From Pseudomonadota bacterium (GTDB taxonomy: Bacteria; Pseudomonadota; Gammaproteobacteria; Burkholderiales; Casimicrobiaceae): a stretch of 17,606 nt of DNA. The position numbers and the translations under genes are program-made. The notes below the pieces were generated by a model. The model was not told the origin of the DNA, did no database searches, and saw only the letters and a program-made list of their open reading frames with translations. This document shows positions 7,591 to 14,820 of this stretch, in pieces. The stretch spans positions 1-17,606 of the forward strand of contig JAKLIE010000003.1 of assembly GCA_022709775.1 (NCBI GenBank), given 5' to 3'. Each line of letters starts with the position of its first letter. Within the stretch, counting starts at the first letter, position 1.

Positions 7591-8397
7591 TCAGCCGCCG
7601 ATCGCCCGCCACGCCATGTAGCAGCCGAGACCGGCCATCAGCGCGGCGAAGGCGCGCTTCAATCTCGCGACGTCCCACGAGTGCGCCAATCGCGCGCCGA
7701 GCGGCGCGGTCAGCATGCTGGCGACGACGATCGCACCGAGCGCCGGCAGGTAGACGAAACCCATCGCGTGCGGCGGCAGGCCGGACTTGCGCAGGCCCGC
7801 GATCACGAATCCGACCGTCGCGGCGAGCGCGATCGGAAGGCCCAGCGCGGCCGAGGTCGCGACCGCCGCATGCATCCTGACGTTGCAACGGACCATGAAC
7901 GGCACCGACAGGAACGCTCCACCCGCGCCGACGACGCCCGACAGCAGGCCGATGCCTGCGCCGACGCCGAAGAGCCCCGTCGCCGAAGGAAGCGATCGCG
8001 TCGGCTTCGGTTGCGCGTTGCGGATCATCCGCCACGCCGTGAATCCCATGAACGCCGCGAAGACCGCCGCCATCGTCCGCGCCGGAAGCGCTGTCGCGAT
8101 CTGCGGGCCGACGAGCGATCCGATCACGAGGCCCGGCGCCATCGCGCGCACGATCGACCACTCGACCGCGCCGCGCGCGTGGTGCGCGCGCGCCGACGAC
8201 AGCGACGTGAACACGATCGTCGCGACCGCGGTCCCGATCGCGAGCGGCAGCACGTGCTCGAGCGCGAAGCCTTCGAGCGTGAAAAGCGCGACGAGGATCG
8301 GGACGATCGTCATGCCGCCGCCTATGCCGAACAGGCCGGCGAGGAATCCCGCGAGCGCGCCGAGCGCGACGTAGACCGCGATCAGCTCCGCGGCCAC
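7591..8397 (-). CDS. TauE/SafE family permease, copy 1
   Basis: Inner-membrane permease (268 aa, about eight hydrophobic helices) of the TauE/SafE (sulfite exporter) family; members are proposed to move sulfite, sulfoacetate or related small organosulfur anions, and the substrate here is unknown. GTG 8397 is preceded by AGGAG (minus strand, 8407-8403) at 5-nt spacing. The two family half-repeats are clear: N-terminal GFLAGLFGIGGGMTIVP and central GVVGAGGAFLSVPF. It aligns end to end with the adjacent copy 2, including SSARAHH, APGLVIGS and NVRMHAAVATSAALG. A longer open frame reaching 9015 runs through the spacer and antiparallel to copy 2 in a different frame; it is not a fusion. Confidence 0.88.
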   Translation of the reverse strand: MAAELIAVYVALGALAGFLAGLFGIGGGMTIVPILVALFTLEGFALEHVLPLAIGTAVATIVFTSLSSARAHHARGAVEWSIVRAMAPGLVIGSLVGPQIATALPARTMAAVFAAFMGFTAWRMIRNAQPKPTRSLPSATGLFGVGAGIGLLSGVVGAGGAFLSVPFMVRCNVRMHAAVATSAALGLPIALAATVGFVIAGLRKSGLPPHAMGFVYLPALGAIVVASMLTAPLGARLAHSWDVARLKRAFAALMAGLGCYMAWRAIGG

Positions 8398-8573
8398 GCC
8401 CGCTCCTGCGTGTTCGCGGCGTCCGGCGCGCGGGGCGCCCCTCGGTGCATCGTCATGGATAACGTCGGATGAAGTGTGGCGCCCGGTGCGCCGACTCGGC
8501 GTTGGCGGAGCATCGCCCGGCACCGCCTCGCGTCGTGATCGGCCGCCGATCGCTGCAGCCGACTTGCGCCATG

Positions 8574-9377
8574 TTACCCGAGCGACTTCATCCACATCCA
8601 TGCGCCGAGCACCGCGAGCATCGCGGCGAACGCGCGCTTCAATCGCCCCACGGGCCAGGCGTGCGCGACTTTCGCGCCGAGCGGCGCGAGCGCCATGCTC
8701 GCCAGCGCGACGAAGAGCAGCGCCGGCAGGTAGACGTAGCCCAGCGAGTGCGGCGGCAGGTCGGGCTGGCGCAGTCCGGCGAAGACGTAGCTCGCCGACG
8801 CGGCGACCGCGACCGGCCAGCCGATGGCGGCCGAGGTCGCGACCGCCGCGTGCATGCTCACGTTGCGACGCGTGAGAAACGGGACCGCGAGGAACGCGCC
8901 GCCGGTGCCGACCATGCCGGCCACCAGCCCGATCAGCGAGCCGACGCCGAACAGGGCAGCGCCTCCGGGGAGTTCTCCGGTCGGGTGCGGCGCGCTCGCG
9001 CGCATCATCTGCCACGCGGTGAGCCAGGTAAAGCTGCCGAACACCGCGGCCATGATCCGCATCGGCAGCGCGCTCGCCACCTGCGCGCCTGCGATCGAGC
9101 CGATCACGAGTCCGGGCGCGAGCGAGCGCACGATGGCCCAGTCGACCGCGCCGCGCCGGTGATGCGCGCGCGCGGACGAAAACGACGTGAACATGATCGT
9201 CGCGGCCGAGGTGCCGATCGCGAGTGGCAGCAGATGCGCACCCGAGACGCCCTGGCGCCCGAAGACCTCGGCCAGCACCGGGACGATGGTGAAGCCGCCG
9301 CCGATGCCGAGCAGGCCGGCGAGGAAACCGACGAACGCGCCGAGGATGACGAAGACCGGGACGAGCGCGAGCGTCAT
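8574..9377 (-). CDS. TauE/SafE family permease, copy 2
   Basis: Second TauE/SafE permease (267 aa) directly upstream of copy 1 on the same strand, with a 176-bp spacer. ATG 9377 fits the family N-terminus, which has the first helix from about residue 5 and GFLAGLLGIGGGFTIVP; the second half-repeat has GMVGTGGAFLAVPF. It is visibly more than half identical to copy 1 over its full length, so the pair is a tandem duplication that has diverged. The substrate cannot be read from the sequence. Upstream lies the EVE-domain gene on the same strand, so co-transcription is possible; a palindrome GCCGGT / ACCGGC (9383-9401) lies in the leader. Confidence 0.88.
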   Translation of the reverse strand: MTLALVPVFVILGAFVGFLAGLLGIGGGFTIVPVLAEVFGRQGVSGAHLLPLAIGTSAATIMFTSFSSARAHHRRGAVDWAIVRSLAPGLVIGSIAGAQVASALPMRIMAAVFGSFTWLTAWQMMRASAPHPTGELPGGAALFGVGSLIGLVAGMVGTGGAFLAVPFLTRRNVSMHAAVATSAAIGWPVAVAASASYVFAGLRQPDLPPHSLGYVYLPALLFVALASMALAPLGAKVAHAWPVGRLKRAFAAMLAVLGAWMWMKSLG

Positions 9378-9501
9378 CGCCGGCCGGTCCGTGGTACCGG
9401 CGGCATCCGGGCCGGACCGCCCGTCGGGGCGACGCCCGACTCGCAGAATGCTGGACGGCTGCGGCGCGTCCGGATGAAGCCGGGCGCCCGCGCCGACGGC
9501 A

Positions 9502-9972
9502 TCACGCCGACTTCGCGCCGGAGAGCTTCGCCACGATCTTCCACTCGCCGGCGGTGACCGGCGTGATCGAGAGCCGGTTGCCGCGCTTCAGGATCACCAT
9601 TTCCTCGAGCCCCTTCGCCGCGCGGAGCTCGGCGAGCGGCACCAGCCGCGTCTTCTCGACCAGCGTGACGTCGACGTTCAGCCAGCGCGGCGTCTCGCGC
9701 GTCGACGTCGGATCGAAGTAGTCGCTCTTCGGGTCGAACTGCGTCGCATCGGGATGCGCCGGGGCCGACACGCGGACGATGCCCGCGACGCCCGGCTCCG
9801 GGCAGCTCGAGTGGTAGAAGAGCGCGAGGTCGCCGACCTTCATGCCGTCGCGCATGTAGTTGCGCGCCTGGTAGTTGCGCACGCCGAACCACGAGGTCGT
9901 GCGGCGCGGCGCCCGCGCGAGGTCGTCGATCGAGAACTCGTCCGGCTCGGACTTCATCAGCCAGTGGCGCAT
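9502..9972 (-). CDS. EVE domain-containing protein
   Basis: Single-domain soluble protein of 156 aa that matches the EVE family (PUA/YTH-like fold; THYN1 relatives) over almost its entire length. Seen: MKSEPDEFSIDDL at residues 6-18, WFGVRNYQARNYMRDGMKVGD, FYHSSC, PGVAGIVRV and YFDPTS...PRWLNVDV. EVE domains are thought to bind modified bases in DNA or RNA; the specific role is unknown. It lies directly downstream of the 6S RNA gene, a neighbourhood typical of betaproteobacteria. In other genomes EVE domains also occur in restriction systems, but here it is the stand-alone housekeeping type. Confidence 0.92.
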   Translation of the reverse strand: MRHWLMKSEPDEFSIDDLARAPRRTTSWFGVRNYQARNYMRDGMKVGDLALFYHSSCPEPGVAGIVRVSAPAHPDATQFDPKSDYFDPTSTRETPRWLNVDVTLVEKTRLVPLAELRAAKGLEEMVILKRGNRLSITPVTAGEWKIVAKLSGAKSA

Positions 9973-10000
9973 CGCGTCGGTCTTCGTGCAAAACAGGAAC

Positions 10001-10018
10001 GGCGCCGTCTCCGGCGCC
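10001..10018 (-). terminator. Intrinsic terminator downstream of 6S RNA
   Basis: On the minus strand a 7-bp stem GGCGCCG / CGGCGCC with GAGA loop is followed by GTTCCTGTTTT, a reasonable intrinsic terminator. A second hairpin (10033-10052, arms ACGGGCGA / TCGCCCGT, loop ATCG) lies between it and the RNA 3' end. Confidence 0.65.
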
Positions 10019-10059
10019 GCCCTGTCGAAAGCACGGGCGAATCGTCGCCCGTCCGGATG

Positions 10060-10238
10060 GGTCCCCGCATGTGCCGTCAGGCCTGCTTCCTGAACCTGGG
10101 TTCAGGGTGGCCGCCTGCCGGAGCCATCAGGCACTTCCGCGTGGGAAGCGCACACCGGCTCGCTTCAAGGCGTCGGCAGCCTCGCCAATGGGCATTGGTT
10201 CAAGGAATGACTGGCCAGTCTCGTACACCGCAGGGATT
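10060..10238 (-). ncRNA. ssrS: 6S RNA
   Basis: A 6S RNA that mimics an open promoter and sequesters sigma70 RNA polymerase holoenzyme in stationary phase. Reading the minus strand, the 5' closing strand CCCTGCGGTGT (around 10235) pairs with ACATGCGGGG near the 3' end (around 10062). Between them are ACTGGCCAGTCATTCCTTGA, typical of betaproteobacterial 6S, and ACCCTGAACCCAGGTTCAGG on the 3' side. Length is about 178 nt, normal for the family. It lies downstream of zapA and upstream of the EVE gene, the expected context. Ends are approximate to a few bases; no strong promoter is visible in the 40-nt gap after zapA, so it may be partly processed from a zapA transcript. Confidence 0.9.
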
Positions 10239-10277
10239 GGGGGGTGCATCGCGGCTTCCCGCCGCGCCGCACGACAT

Positions 10278-10628
10278 TCAGAGCAACTTTTCCTGTCCGG
10301 CCATCAGCTGGTCGATCGCGGACTGCATGGTCTCGATTCTACGCCGCGCACGCGAGTCGTCAATCGGCGGGGCCTCCGGCCCCGTCTTCGGCGCGGTGCG
10401 TGCCCGCATCAGCTCGTTCGCGAGATTGAGCGCGGCCATCACAGCGATGCGGTCGATCGCGGCGACCTTGCCCGCGTCACGGATCTCGCGCATCCGCGCG
10501 TCGAGCAGCGCGACCGCCTGCATGAGCTCGGCGCGCTCGGACTCCCTGCACGCGACCTTGTAGTCGCGCCCGAGGATTGAGACGTCGAGCTGGACCGGCT
10601 TTTCCGCCGTGGGCGCACGTGTGGTCAT
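10278..10628 (-). CDS. zapA: Cell division protein ZapA
   Basis: Small cytoplasmic protein (116 aa) that binds FtsZ and cross-links protofilaments in the Z ring. The N-terminal domain shows VQLDVSILGRDYKVACRESE, typical ZapA, followed by a long helical coiled-coil region (about 35-110) including ALNLANELM. The ATG overlaps the stop of the upstream coiled-coil gene by 4 bp (ATGA), implying translational coupling. It lies immediately before ssrS, the classic zapA-ssrS linkage. Confidence 0.93.
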   Translation of the reverse strand: MTTRAPTAEKPVQLDVSILGRDYKVACRESERAELMQAVALLDARMREIRDAGKVAAIDRIAVMAALNLANELMRARTAPKTGPEAPPIDDSRARRRIETMQSAIDQLMAGQEKLL

Positions 10629-10819
10629 TCGGCCGGCATCTTTGCAAGGAGCGCGTCGAGCCGCGTGGCCGCCACGCGCATCCGCTCTTCGAGCGTGCGC
10701 TCGTGCAGATGCGCCTCCGCGAGCTTGCGGCGCAGGTCCTCGTTCGCCAGGCGGAGAGCTCGCGTGTGCGCGATCAGCGCGGCGAGCTTCTGCTCGAGGA
10801 GCGCGAGTTCGTTTTCCAT
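10625..10819 (-). CDS. Small coiled-coil protein, ZapB-like (TIGR02449-type)
   Basis: A 64-aa almost entirely helical protein that starts MENELALLEQKLAALIAHT and continues with heptad-like Leu/Ala spacing (LANEDLRRKLAEAH, LEERMRVAATRL). It resembles the small coiled-coil family usually found directly upstream of zapA in beta- and gammaproteobacteria, often called ZapB-like. ATG 10819 was preferred over the longer frame because the upstream part is not conserved-looking. It is coupled to zapA by a 4-bp overlap. A role at the division septum is inferred from context. Confidence 0.8.
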   Translation of the reverse strand: MENELALLEQKLAALIAHTRALRLANEDLRRKLAEAHLHERTLEERMRVAATRLDALLAKMPAE

Positions 10820-10937
10820 GATGTTATGGTGAGGGCAACCTGCCCCATCGTCAACCGCGCCCGGCGGGCCGGGCCAGGAGCGCGGTACGCCCTTCCCTGA
10901 AGGACACACCGGGCACGCCTACGATGACCACCGCCGG

Positions 10938-11528
10938 TCAGTCGGGGCCGTCTCCGGTGGCGAGCGGCACGTAGCGAACCTCCAGCACCTCGAGCTCGTC
11001 CGCTCCCGCCGGCGTGCGCAGCGACACGACGTCGCCCTCGCGGGAGCGGGTCAGCGCCCGCGCGACCGGCGAGATCCACGACACGTAGCCCCTGGCCGTG
11101 TCGGTTTCGTCGATCCCGACGATGGCGATCGTGCGCCGGTCGCCGCCCTTCGTCGCGTACTCGACCGTCGCGCCGAAGTACACCTGGTCGGCGCCGTCGC
11201 GCGCGCGCGCCTCGGGATCGACCACCTCCGCGGCGTCGAGGCGCTTCACCAGGAATCGGATGCGCCGGTCGATCTCGCGCAGACGCTTCTTGCCGTAAAG
11301 GTAGTCGCCGTTCTCGGAGCGGTCGCCGTTCGACGCCGCCCACGCGACCGTCGCGACCAGCGCAGGCCGCTCGGTCGCGACCAGGCGATCGAGCTCCGCC
11401 TTCAATCGCGCGAAGCCGCCGGGCGTCATGTAGTTGCGCGAACCCACCGGCAGCGCGGGCGCCGCCTCGAGGTCGTCGTCGTCCGCGTCTTCCGCGGCGT
11501 CGTTCTCGCGCGTGAAAGCCTTGTTCAT
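10938..11528 (-). CDS. greB: Transcript cleavage factor GreB
   Basis: Binds backtracked RNA polymerase through the secondary channel and stimulates hydrolysis of the transcript 3' end. The protein is 196 aa, longer than the roughly 160 aa typical of GreB. N-terminal coiled coil about 30-105 contains GDRSENGDYLYGKKRLREID, where the Asp and Glu correspond to the acidic tip residues. The C-terminal FKBP-like domain has VYFGATVEYAT and a core ending YVSWISPVARALTRSREGD. GreA lacks the YLYGKKRLREIDRR signature, so GreB is preferred. ATG 11528 adds an unusual acidic N-terminal stretch. An inverted repeat GTTCCCG/CGGGAAC (11533-11557) lies in the leader, and TAAGAT (minus, 11566-11561) is a possible -10. 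Confidence 0.93.
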   Translation of the reverse strand: MNKAFTRENDAAEDADDDDLEAAPALPVGSRNYMTPGGFARLKAELDRLVATERPALVATVAWAASNGDRSENGDYLYGKKRLREIDRRIRFLVKRLDAAEVVDPEARARDGADQVYFGATVEYATKGGDRRTIAIVGIDETDTARGYVSWISPVARALTRSREGDVVSLRTPAGADELEVLEVRYVPLATGDGPD

Positions 11529-11592
11529 CGTGGTTCCCGGCGCACGGCGTCGGGAACAGCATCTTACCCCCGGCGCCGTCGATCCCTCCCGG

Positions 11593-12468
11593 TCAGCGTC
11601 GCGCCCCTGCGACGGCCGCGCACAGCTGCGCGACGCCGTCGGCGAAGCGCGGCCCGGGACGGTGGAGCAGGTCGGCGTCGACGACCGCGAGACCTTCGTC
11701 GCGCGCGGCCGGCAGCTCCGGCCAGCGCCGCCAGTCGTCGAGCCAGCGAGGGCGAGCCGCACCTTCGATGCCCGCGACGATCAGCTCGGGTCGCTGCGCC
11801 AGCACCTCCTCGACGTTGACGACCGGCGCGGGCACCGGAAGCGACCCGAACACGTTCTCGCCGCCGCACAGCGCGATCGCCTGCGTGATCGTGTGCCCCG
11901 CCCCGATCGTGTAGAGCGGCGTCGCGGAGAGCTGGTAGAACACGCGCACCGGAGCCGCCCCCGCGGCGGCCGCCTTCAGCGACGCGATCCGCGCACGAAA
12001 GGCACCGGCGGTCCGCACTGCCGTGGGTGTCGTTCCGGCGAGCGCGCCGAGGCGCTCGATGCCGGAGGCGATCGCGTCGATCGTGCGCGGTGCCGTCGTG
12101 AACACCGCGATGCCGCGATCCGCGAGACGCGCGACCTGCGCGGGCGACGACCACGGCCAGGCGACGACGAGATCGGGCTCCAGCGCGACGATGCGCTCGA
12201 CGTCGATCGCGTTCGCGTCGCCGACCACGGGCAGCGAACGCGCCCCGGCCGGCATGTCCGTGGTGGCCATCACGCCGACCAGGCGCGACGCCGCACCGGC
12301 CGCCGCGACGAGCTCCGCCGCGTGCGGCGCGAGGGTCACGATGCGCCGCGCGGGGGACGCCAGATCGACGCTCGCGCCCGTGTCGTCCACGACGCGCACC
12401 GCATGGACCGGGCCGACGGCCACGAGCAACCCCAGCACGAGCGCGGCACGGCGAATCACATCGCCCAT
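11593..12468 (-). CDS. btuF: Periplasmic cobalamin-binding protein BtuF-like
   Basis: Class III substrate-binding protein (291 aa) for vitamin B12 ABC import. Sec signal peptide about 1-23 (ends VGPVHA). The mature part begins VRVVDDTGASVDLASPARRI, the usual Fe/B12-binding entry; later LAPHAAELVAAAGA, ALEPDLVVAWP, VFYQLSATPLYTIG and LCGGENVFG mark the two-lobe fold. The start ATG 12468 lies inside the 3' end of btuB (13-bp overlap), which implies translational coupling. The riboswitch upstream of btuB supports a B12 rather than a siderophore ligand. No btuC or btuD is present in the window. Confidence 0.88.
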   Translation of the reverse strand: MGDVIRRAALVLGLLVAVGPVHAVRVVDDTGASVDLASPARRIVTLAPHAAELVAAAGAASRLVGVMATTDMPAGARSLPVVGDANAIDVERIVALEPDLVVAWPWSSPAQVARLADRGIAVFTTAPRTIDAIASGIERLGALAGTTPTAVRTAGAFRARIASLKAAAAGAAPVRVFYQLSATPLYTIGAGHTITQAIALCGGENVFGSLPVPAPVVNVEEVLAQRPELIVAGIEGAARPRWLDDWRRWPELPAARDEGLAVVDADLLHRPGPRFADGVAQLCAAVAGARR

Positions 12469-14327
12469 CGCACGCCCGCGAACACCTGCGCACCGCCGGT
12501 GGCATAGTCGGCCGCGAGCTCGTAGTCGCGGTCGAGCACGTTGTCGCCGCGCACGAACAGCGTCACGCCGTGCCCCGTCGCCCACTCGGCGTACAGGTTG
12601 ACGATCGCGTAGCCGGCCATCGCGCGCGTGTTCGCCGCGTCGTCGTAGCGCTTCGACGAGGCGGAGAGCTCGGCGGACAGCAGCACGGGGCCGATGCGAT
12701 GCAGCGCGGAGAGCGAGCCGTAGGTGCGCGCACGCCGCGGCAGCAGGTTGCCGGTCGCGTCGTCGGTCGGCGACTGGAGGGTGAGCGACGCCTTGATCGT
12801 GGTCTCGCCCGCCGCCGCGTCGGCCGTCAGCGTCACGCCCTCGAGCGTCGCGCGGTCGACGTTCTGCGGCGCGCAGACGTAGCTGGCGTCGCACATGAAG
12901 ACGATCATCGAGCGCACGCGGTTGATCCAGCCGGTCGCGCGCGCGTCGATGCGTGCCCCGCCGGCTTCACCCGACCACGCCAGTCCGGCCTCGATGCTGC
13001 GCGCGGTCTCCTCGTCGAGGTCCGGGTTCGAGTAGCCGGGAAAATACAGGTCGTTGAACGTCGGCGCCTTGTACGCGGTGCCGCCGCTCGCGGTGACTCG
13101 CCAGCCGGGCGCGAAGCGCCAGCCCCACGCGAGCGTGCCGGTCGTGCGGGCCCCGAACTGCGACGAGTCGTCGTGGCGGACGTTCAGCTGCAGCGCCTGC
13201 GGGCCGCTCGACAGCCGGTAGACGGCGATCGCCGAGTCGGTGTCGCGCGACGTGACCGCGAAGCCTGCGTTGTCGGTGAGACGCTCCTCGCGCCGCTCGA
13301 ACGCCAGCGACAGGTCGCCGGCCGGGAGCACGATGTCGTGCTGCCACCGGTACTGGGTATCGCGCGTGCGGTAGTCGTACTCGCCGTACTCGGTGCTCGA
13401 CTTCGAGTCGTCGCCGGTCCGTCCTGCCACGATCGTCCAGCTCCACGCGGGCGTCAGGCGGTTGCGGCTCTCGACCTGCCACGCGTCCAGGACCGTGACC
13501 GTGCGGTCGTCGTGGCCGGTGGAAGCGTCGAACCGGTTGTCGAGCCGGTTCCGGAAATATCGCGCACCGAGCGTCTGGTCCTTCGCCCAGTCGAAGCTCG
13601 CCGACACGGTCGCGTTCGCGGCTTCGTAGCCGTCGCGGTCGGGATTCCACGAGAAGTTCGCCGGATTCGCCACCGCGTTGAAGCCGTCGCTCCGTCGCCC
13701 GCCGACCTGCAGCGAGTAGCGGAACGGTCCCGACGTCCCCGATACGCCGGCCGCGCCGGTCGCCGTCGCGTAGCTGCCGTAGCCGACGCTCGCGTTCGCC
13801 GCCAGCGACGAGCCGCCGCGCCGCGTGAAGATCTGTATCACGCCGCCGATCGCGTCGGCGCCGTAGAGCGACGACGCGGGTCCGCGCAGGATCTCGATGC
13901 GCTCGATCTGGTCGAGAGGGATCGCCTCGAACGACGCGGCGCCCACCGTCGACGAGCCGATCCGGAGCCCGTCGAGCAGCACGACCGTCTGGCCGCGGTT
14001 CGCGCCGCGGATGAACACGCCGGTCGTGGCACCCGGCCCGCCGTTGTTCACGATCTCGATGCCGGGCTGCCGCGAGAGCAGCGCGGCGAGACTGTCGGCG
14101 CCGCTCCTCGCGATCTCGTCGGGACCGATCACCGTGACGTCGGCGACGAGGTCGGCGATCGACTGCGGGCTGCGCGCCGCGGTGACGACGACCGGATCGA
14201 GCGTCGCGGACCTGATCGCGGCGGGCTGCGCGAGCGCATCGGCACCTGCGAGGGCCGCGGTCGCGGCGAGCGTGGACAGGCGCACGACGCGATCGCGCGT
14301 GCGGCGGGCCGGAACGGGTCGGGACAT
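12456..14327 (-). CDS. btuB: TonB-dependent vitamin B12 receptor BtuB
   Basis: Outer-membrane cobalamin transporter (623 aa) powered by TonB. ATG 14327 is preceded by GGAAGG at 8-nt spacing. Signal peptide about 1-33, TonB-box-like DPVVVTA (44-50), plug domain about 55-170 with GVFIRGANRGQTVVLLDG and RGPASSLYGADAIGGVI, then a 22-stranded beta-barrel region. The protein ends ...VRWAM; the usual C-terminal residue is aromatic, so the Met is odd, and it falls in the stretch shared with btuF. It is preceded by a cobalamin riboswitch and followed, overlapping, by btuF. Other TonB receptors are possible, but the riboswitch decides for cobalamin. Confidence 0.93.
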   Translation of the reverse strand: MSRPVPARRTRDRVVRLSTLAATAALAGADALAQPAAIRSATLDPVVVTAARSPQSIADLVADVTVIGPDEIARSGADSLAALLSRQPGIEIVNNGGPGATTGVFIRGANRGQTVVLLDGLRIGSSTVGAASFEAIPLDQIERIEILRGPASSLYGADAIGGVIQIFTRRGGSSLAANASVGYGSYATATGAAGVSGTSGPFRYSLQVGGRRSDGFNAVANPANFSWNPDRDGYEAANATVSASFDWAKDQTLGARYFRNRLDNRFDASTGHDDRTVTVLDAWQVESRNRLTPAWSWTIVAGRTGDDSKSSTEYGEYDYRTRDTQYRWQHDIVLPAGDLSLAFERREERLTDNAGFAVTSRDTDSAIAVYRLSSGPQALQLNVRHDDSSQFGARTTGTLAWGWRFAPGWRVTASGGTAYKAPTFNDLYFPGYSNPDLDEETARSIEAGLAWSGEAGGARIDARATGWINRVRSMIVFMCDASYVCAPQNVDRATLEGVTLTADAAAGETTIKASLTLQSPTDDATGNLLPRRARTYGSLSALHRIGPVLLSAELSASSKRYDDAANTRAMAGYAIVNLYAEWATGHGVTLFVRGDNVLDRDYELAADYATGGAQVFAGVRWAM

Positions 14328-14347
14328 GGGACGCACCTTCCGCGTGT

Positions 14348-14369
14348 GGCCGGGCTTCCCCGCCCGGCC
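14348..14369 (-). promoter_or_regulatory. Hairpin before btuB ribosome-binding site
   Basis: An 8-bp stem GGCCGGGC / GCCCGGCC with a 6-nt loop lies about 10 nt upstream of the SD on the mRNA strand. Placed between the riboswitch and the start codon, it is a plausible part of the expression platform (inference). Confidence 0.4.
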
Positions 14370-14502
14370 GTGGTGACGGACCTGCGGTGCGGAAGGGCTT
14401 CGACGCGGAGGAGGACGTGCGCGATGCGCGACACGGCGGCGACCGCGTCGGCACCGTCCCGCGCCGCGCTCATGGGCCGCGCACGCTCGCGTCCCGGAGG
14501 AG

Positions 14503-14692
14503 CGAAGGCGGCACGGTCGCAGGCCGGTCTCCGGGCTCGCCATGCGGGCCGTCCGCCTTCCCGCCGCTTCGTCGCGGCAGTGGCCAGTGGACGGCCCTCG
14601 AGGGCTTACCGTTGCGGGGGCAGCCGCGGAATCCGCGCCGGCGCTCGAGCGCCGGAAGCGTCACCGCATTCCCGTTTCACCCGCCGCGAAGA
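14503..14692 (-). promoter_or_regulatory. Cobalamin riboswitch
   Basis: Adenosylcobalamin-sensing leader that should repress btuB-btuF when B12 is plentiful. Read on the minus strand it has all the hallmarks in order: GGGAATGCGGTG after the P1 strand, CTGCCCCCGCAACGGTAA, a GC-rich variable arm, and the B12 box GAGCCCGGAGACCGGCCTGC (around 14540-14520). The outer P1 strands are about 14688 and 14505. The aptamer ends about 175 nt before the btuB start; that leader contains the hairpin at 14348-14369 and no gene. Borders are approximate. Confidence 0.94.
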
Positions 14693-14719
14693 ACACCGCG
14701 GCGGACACCTGCGACGCCG

Positions 14720-14725
14720 ATGATA
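14720..14725 (-). promoter_or_regulatory. Candidate -10 box for the btuB leader
   Basis: TATCAT on the minus strand would start transcription near 14712, just before the riboswitch. No convincing -35 is seen. Confidence 0.35.
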
Positions 14726-14750
14726 CCGCACGGTCGGCGTGCCGGCCCCC

Positions 14751-14759
14751 TGCTATACT
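14751..14759 (+). promoter_or_regulatory. Extended -10 promoter for miaB
   Basis: TGCTATACT has the TGn extension plus a TATACT -10 hexamer in an otherwise very GC-rich region, about 55 nt before the miaB start. The -35 is weak, as allowed for extended -10 promoters. Confidence 0.55.
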
Positions 14760-14820
14760 CGCCGCCCCTTCGGCCCCCACGGCGCCCCCCGGCTATCCCC
14801 GGCCCCGGCGCCGACGCCAC

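Noticed and set aside
8398..8573. Possible small gene or RNA between the two permeases
   Set aside because: I see no ribosome-binding site with a plausible frame, no strong hairpin and no recognisable motif in this 176-bp spacer.
7591..9015. Fused 474-residue TauE/SafE protein
   Set aside because: The N-terminal half is an out-of-frame reading of the neighbouring permease and spacer; GTG 8397 with AGGAG gives a complete family-length protein.
10859..10874. GCCCGG/CCGGGC hairpin between greB and the zapB-like gene
   Set aside because: A 6-bp stem without T-tract in a very GC-rich gap is expected by chance; not called as a terminator.
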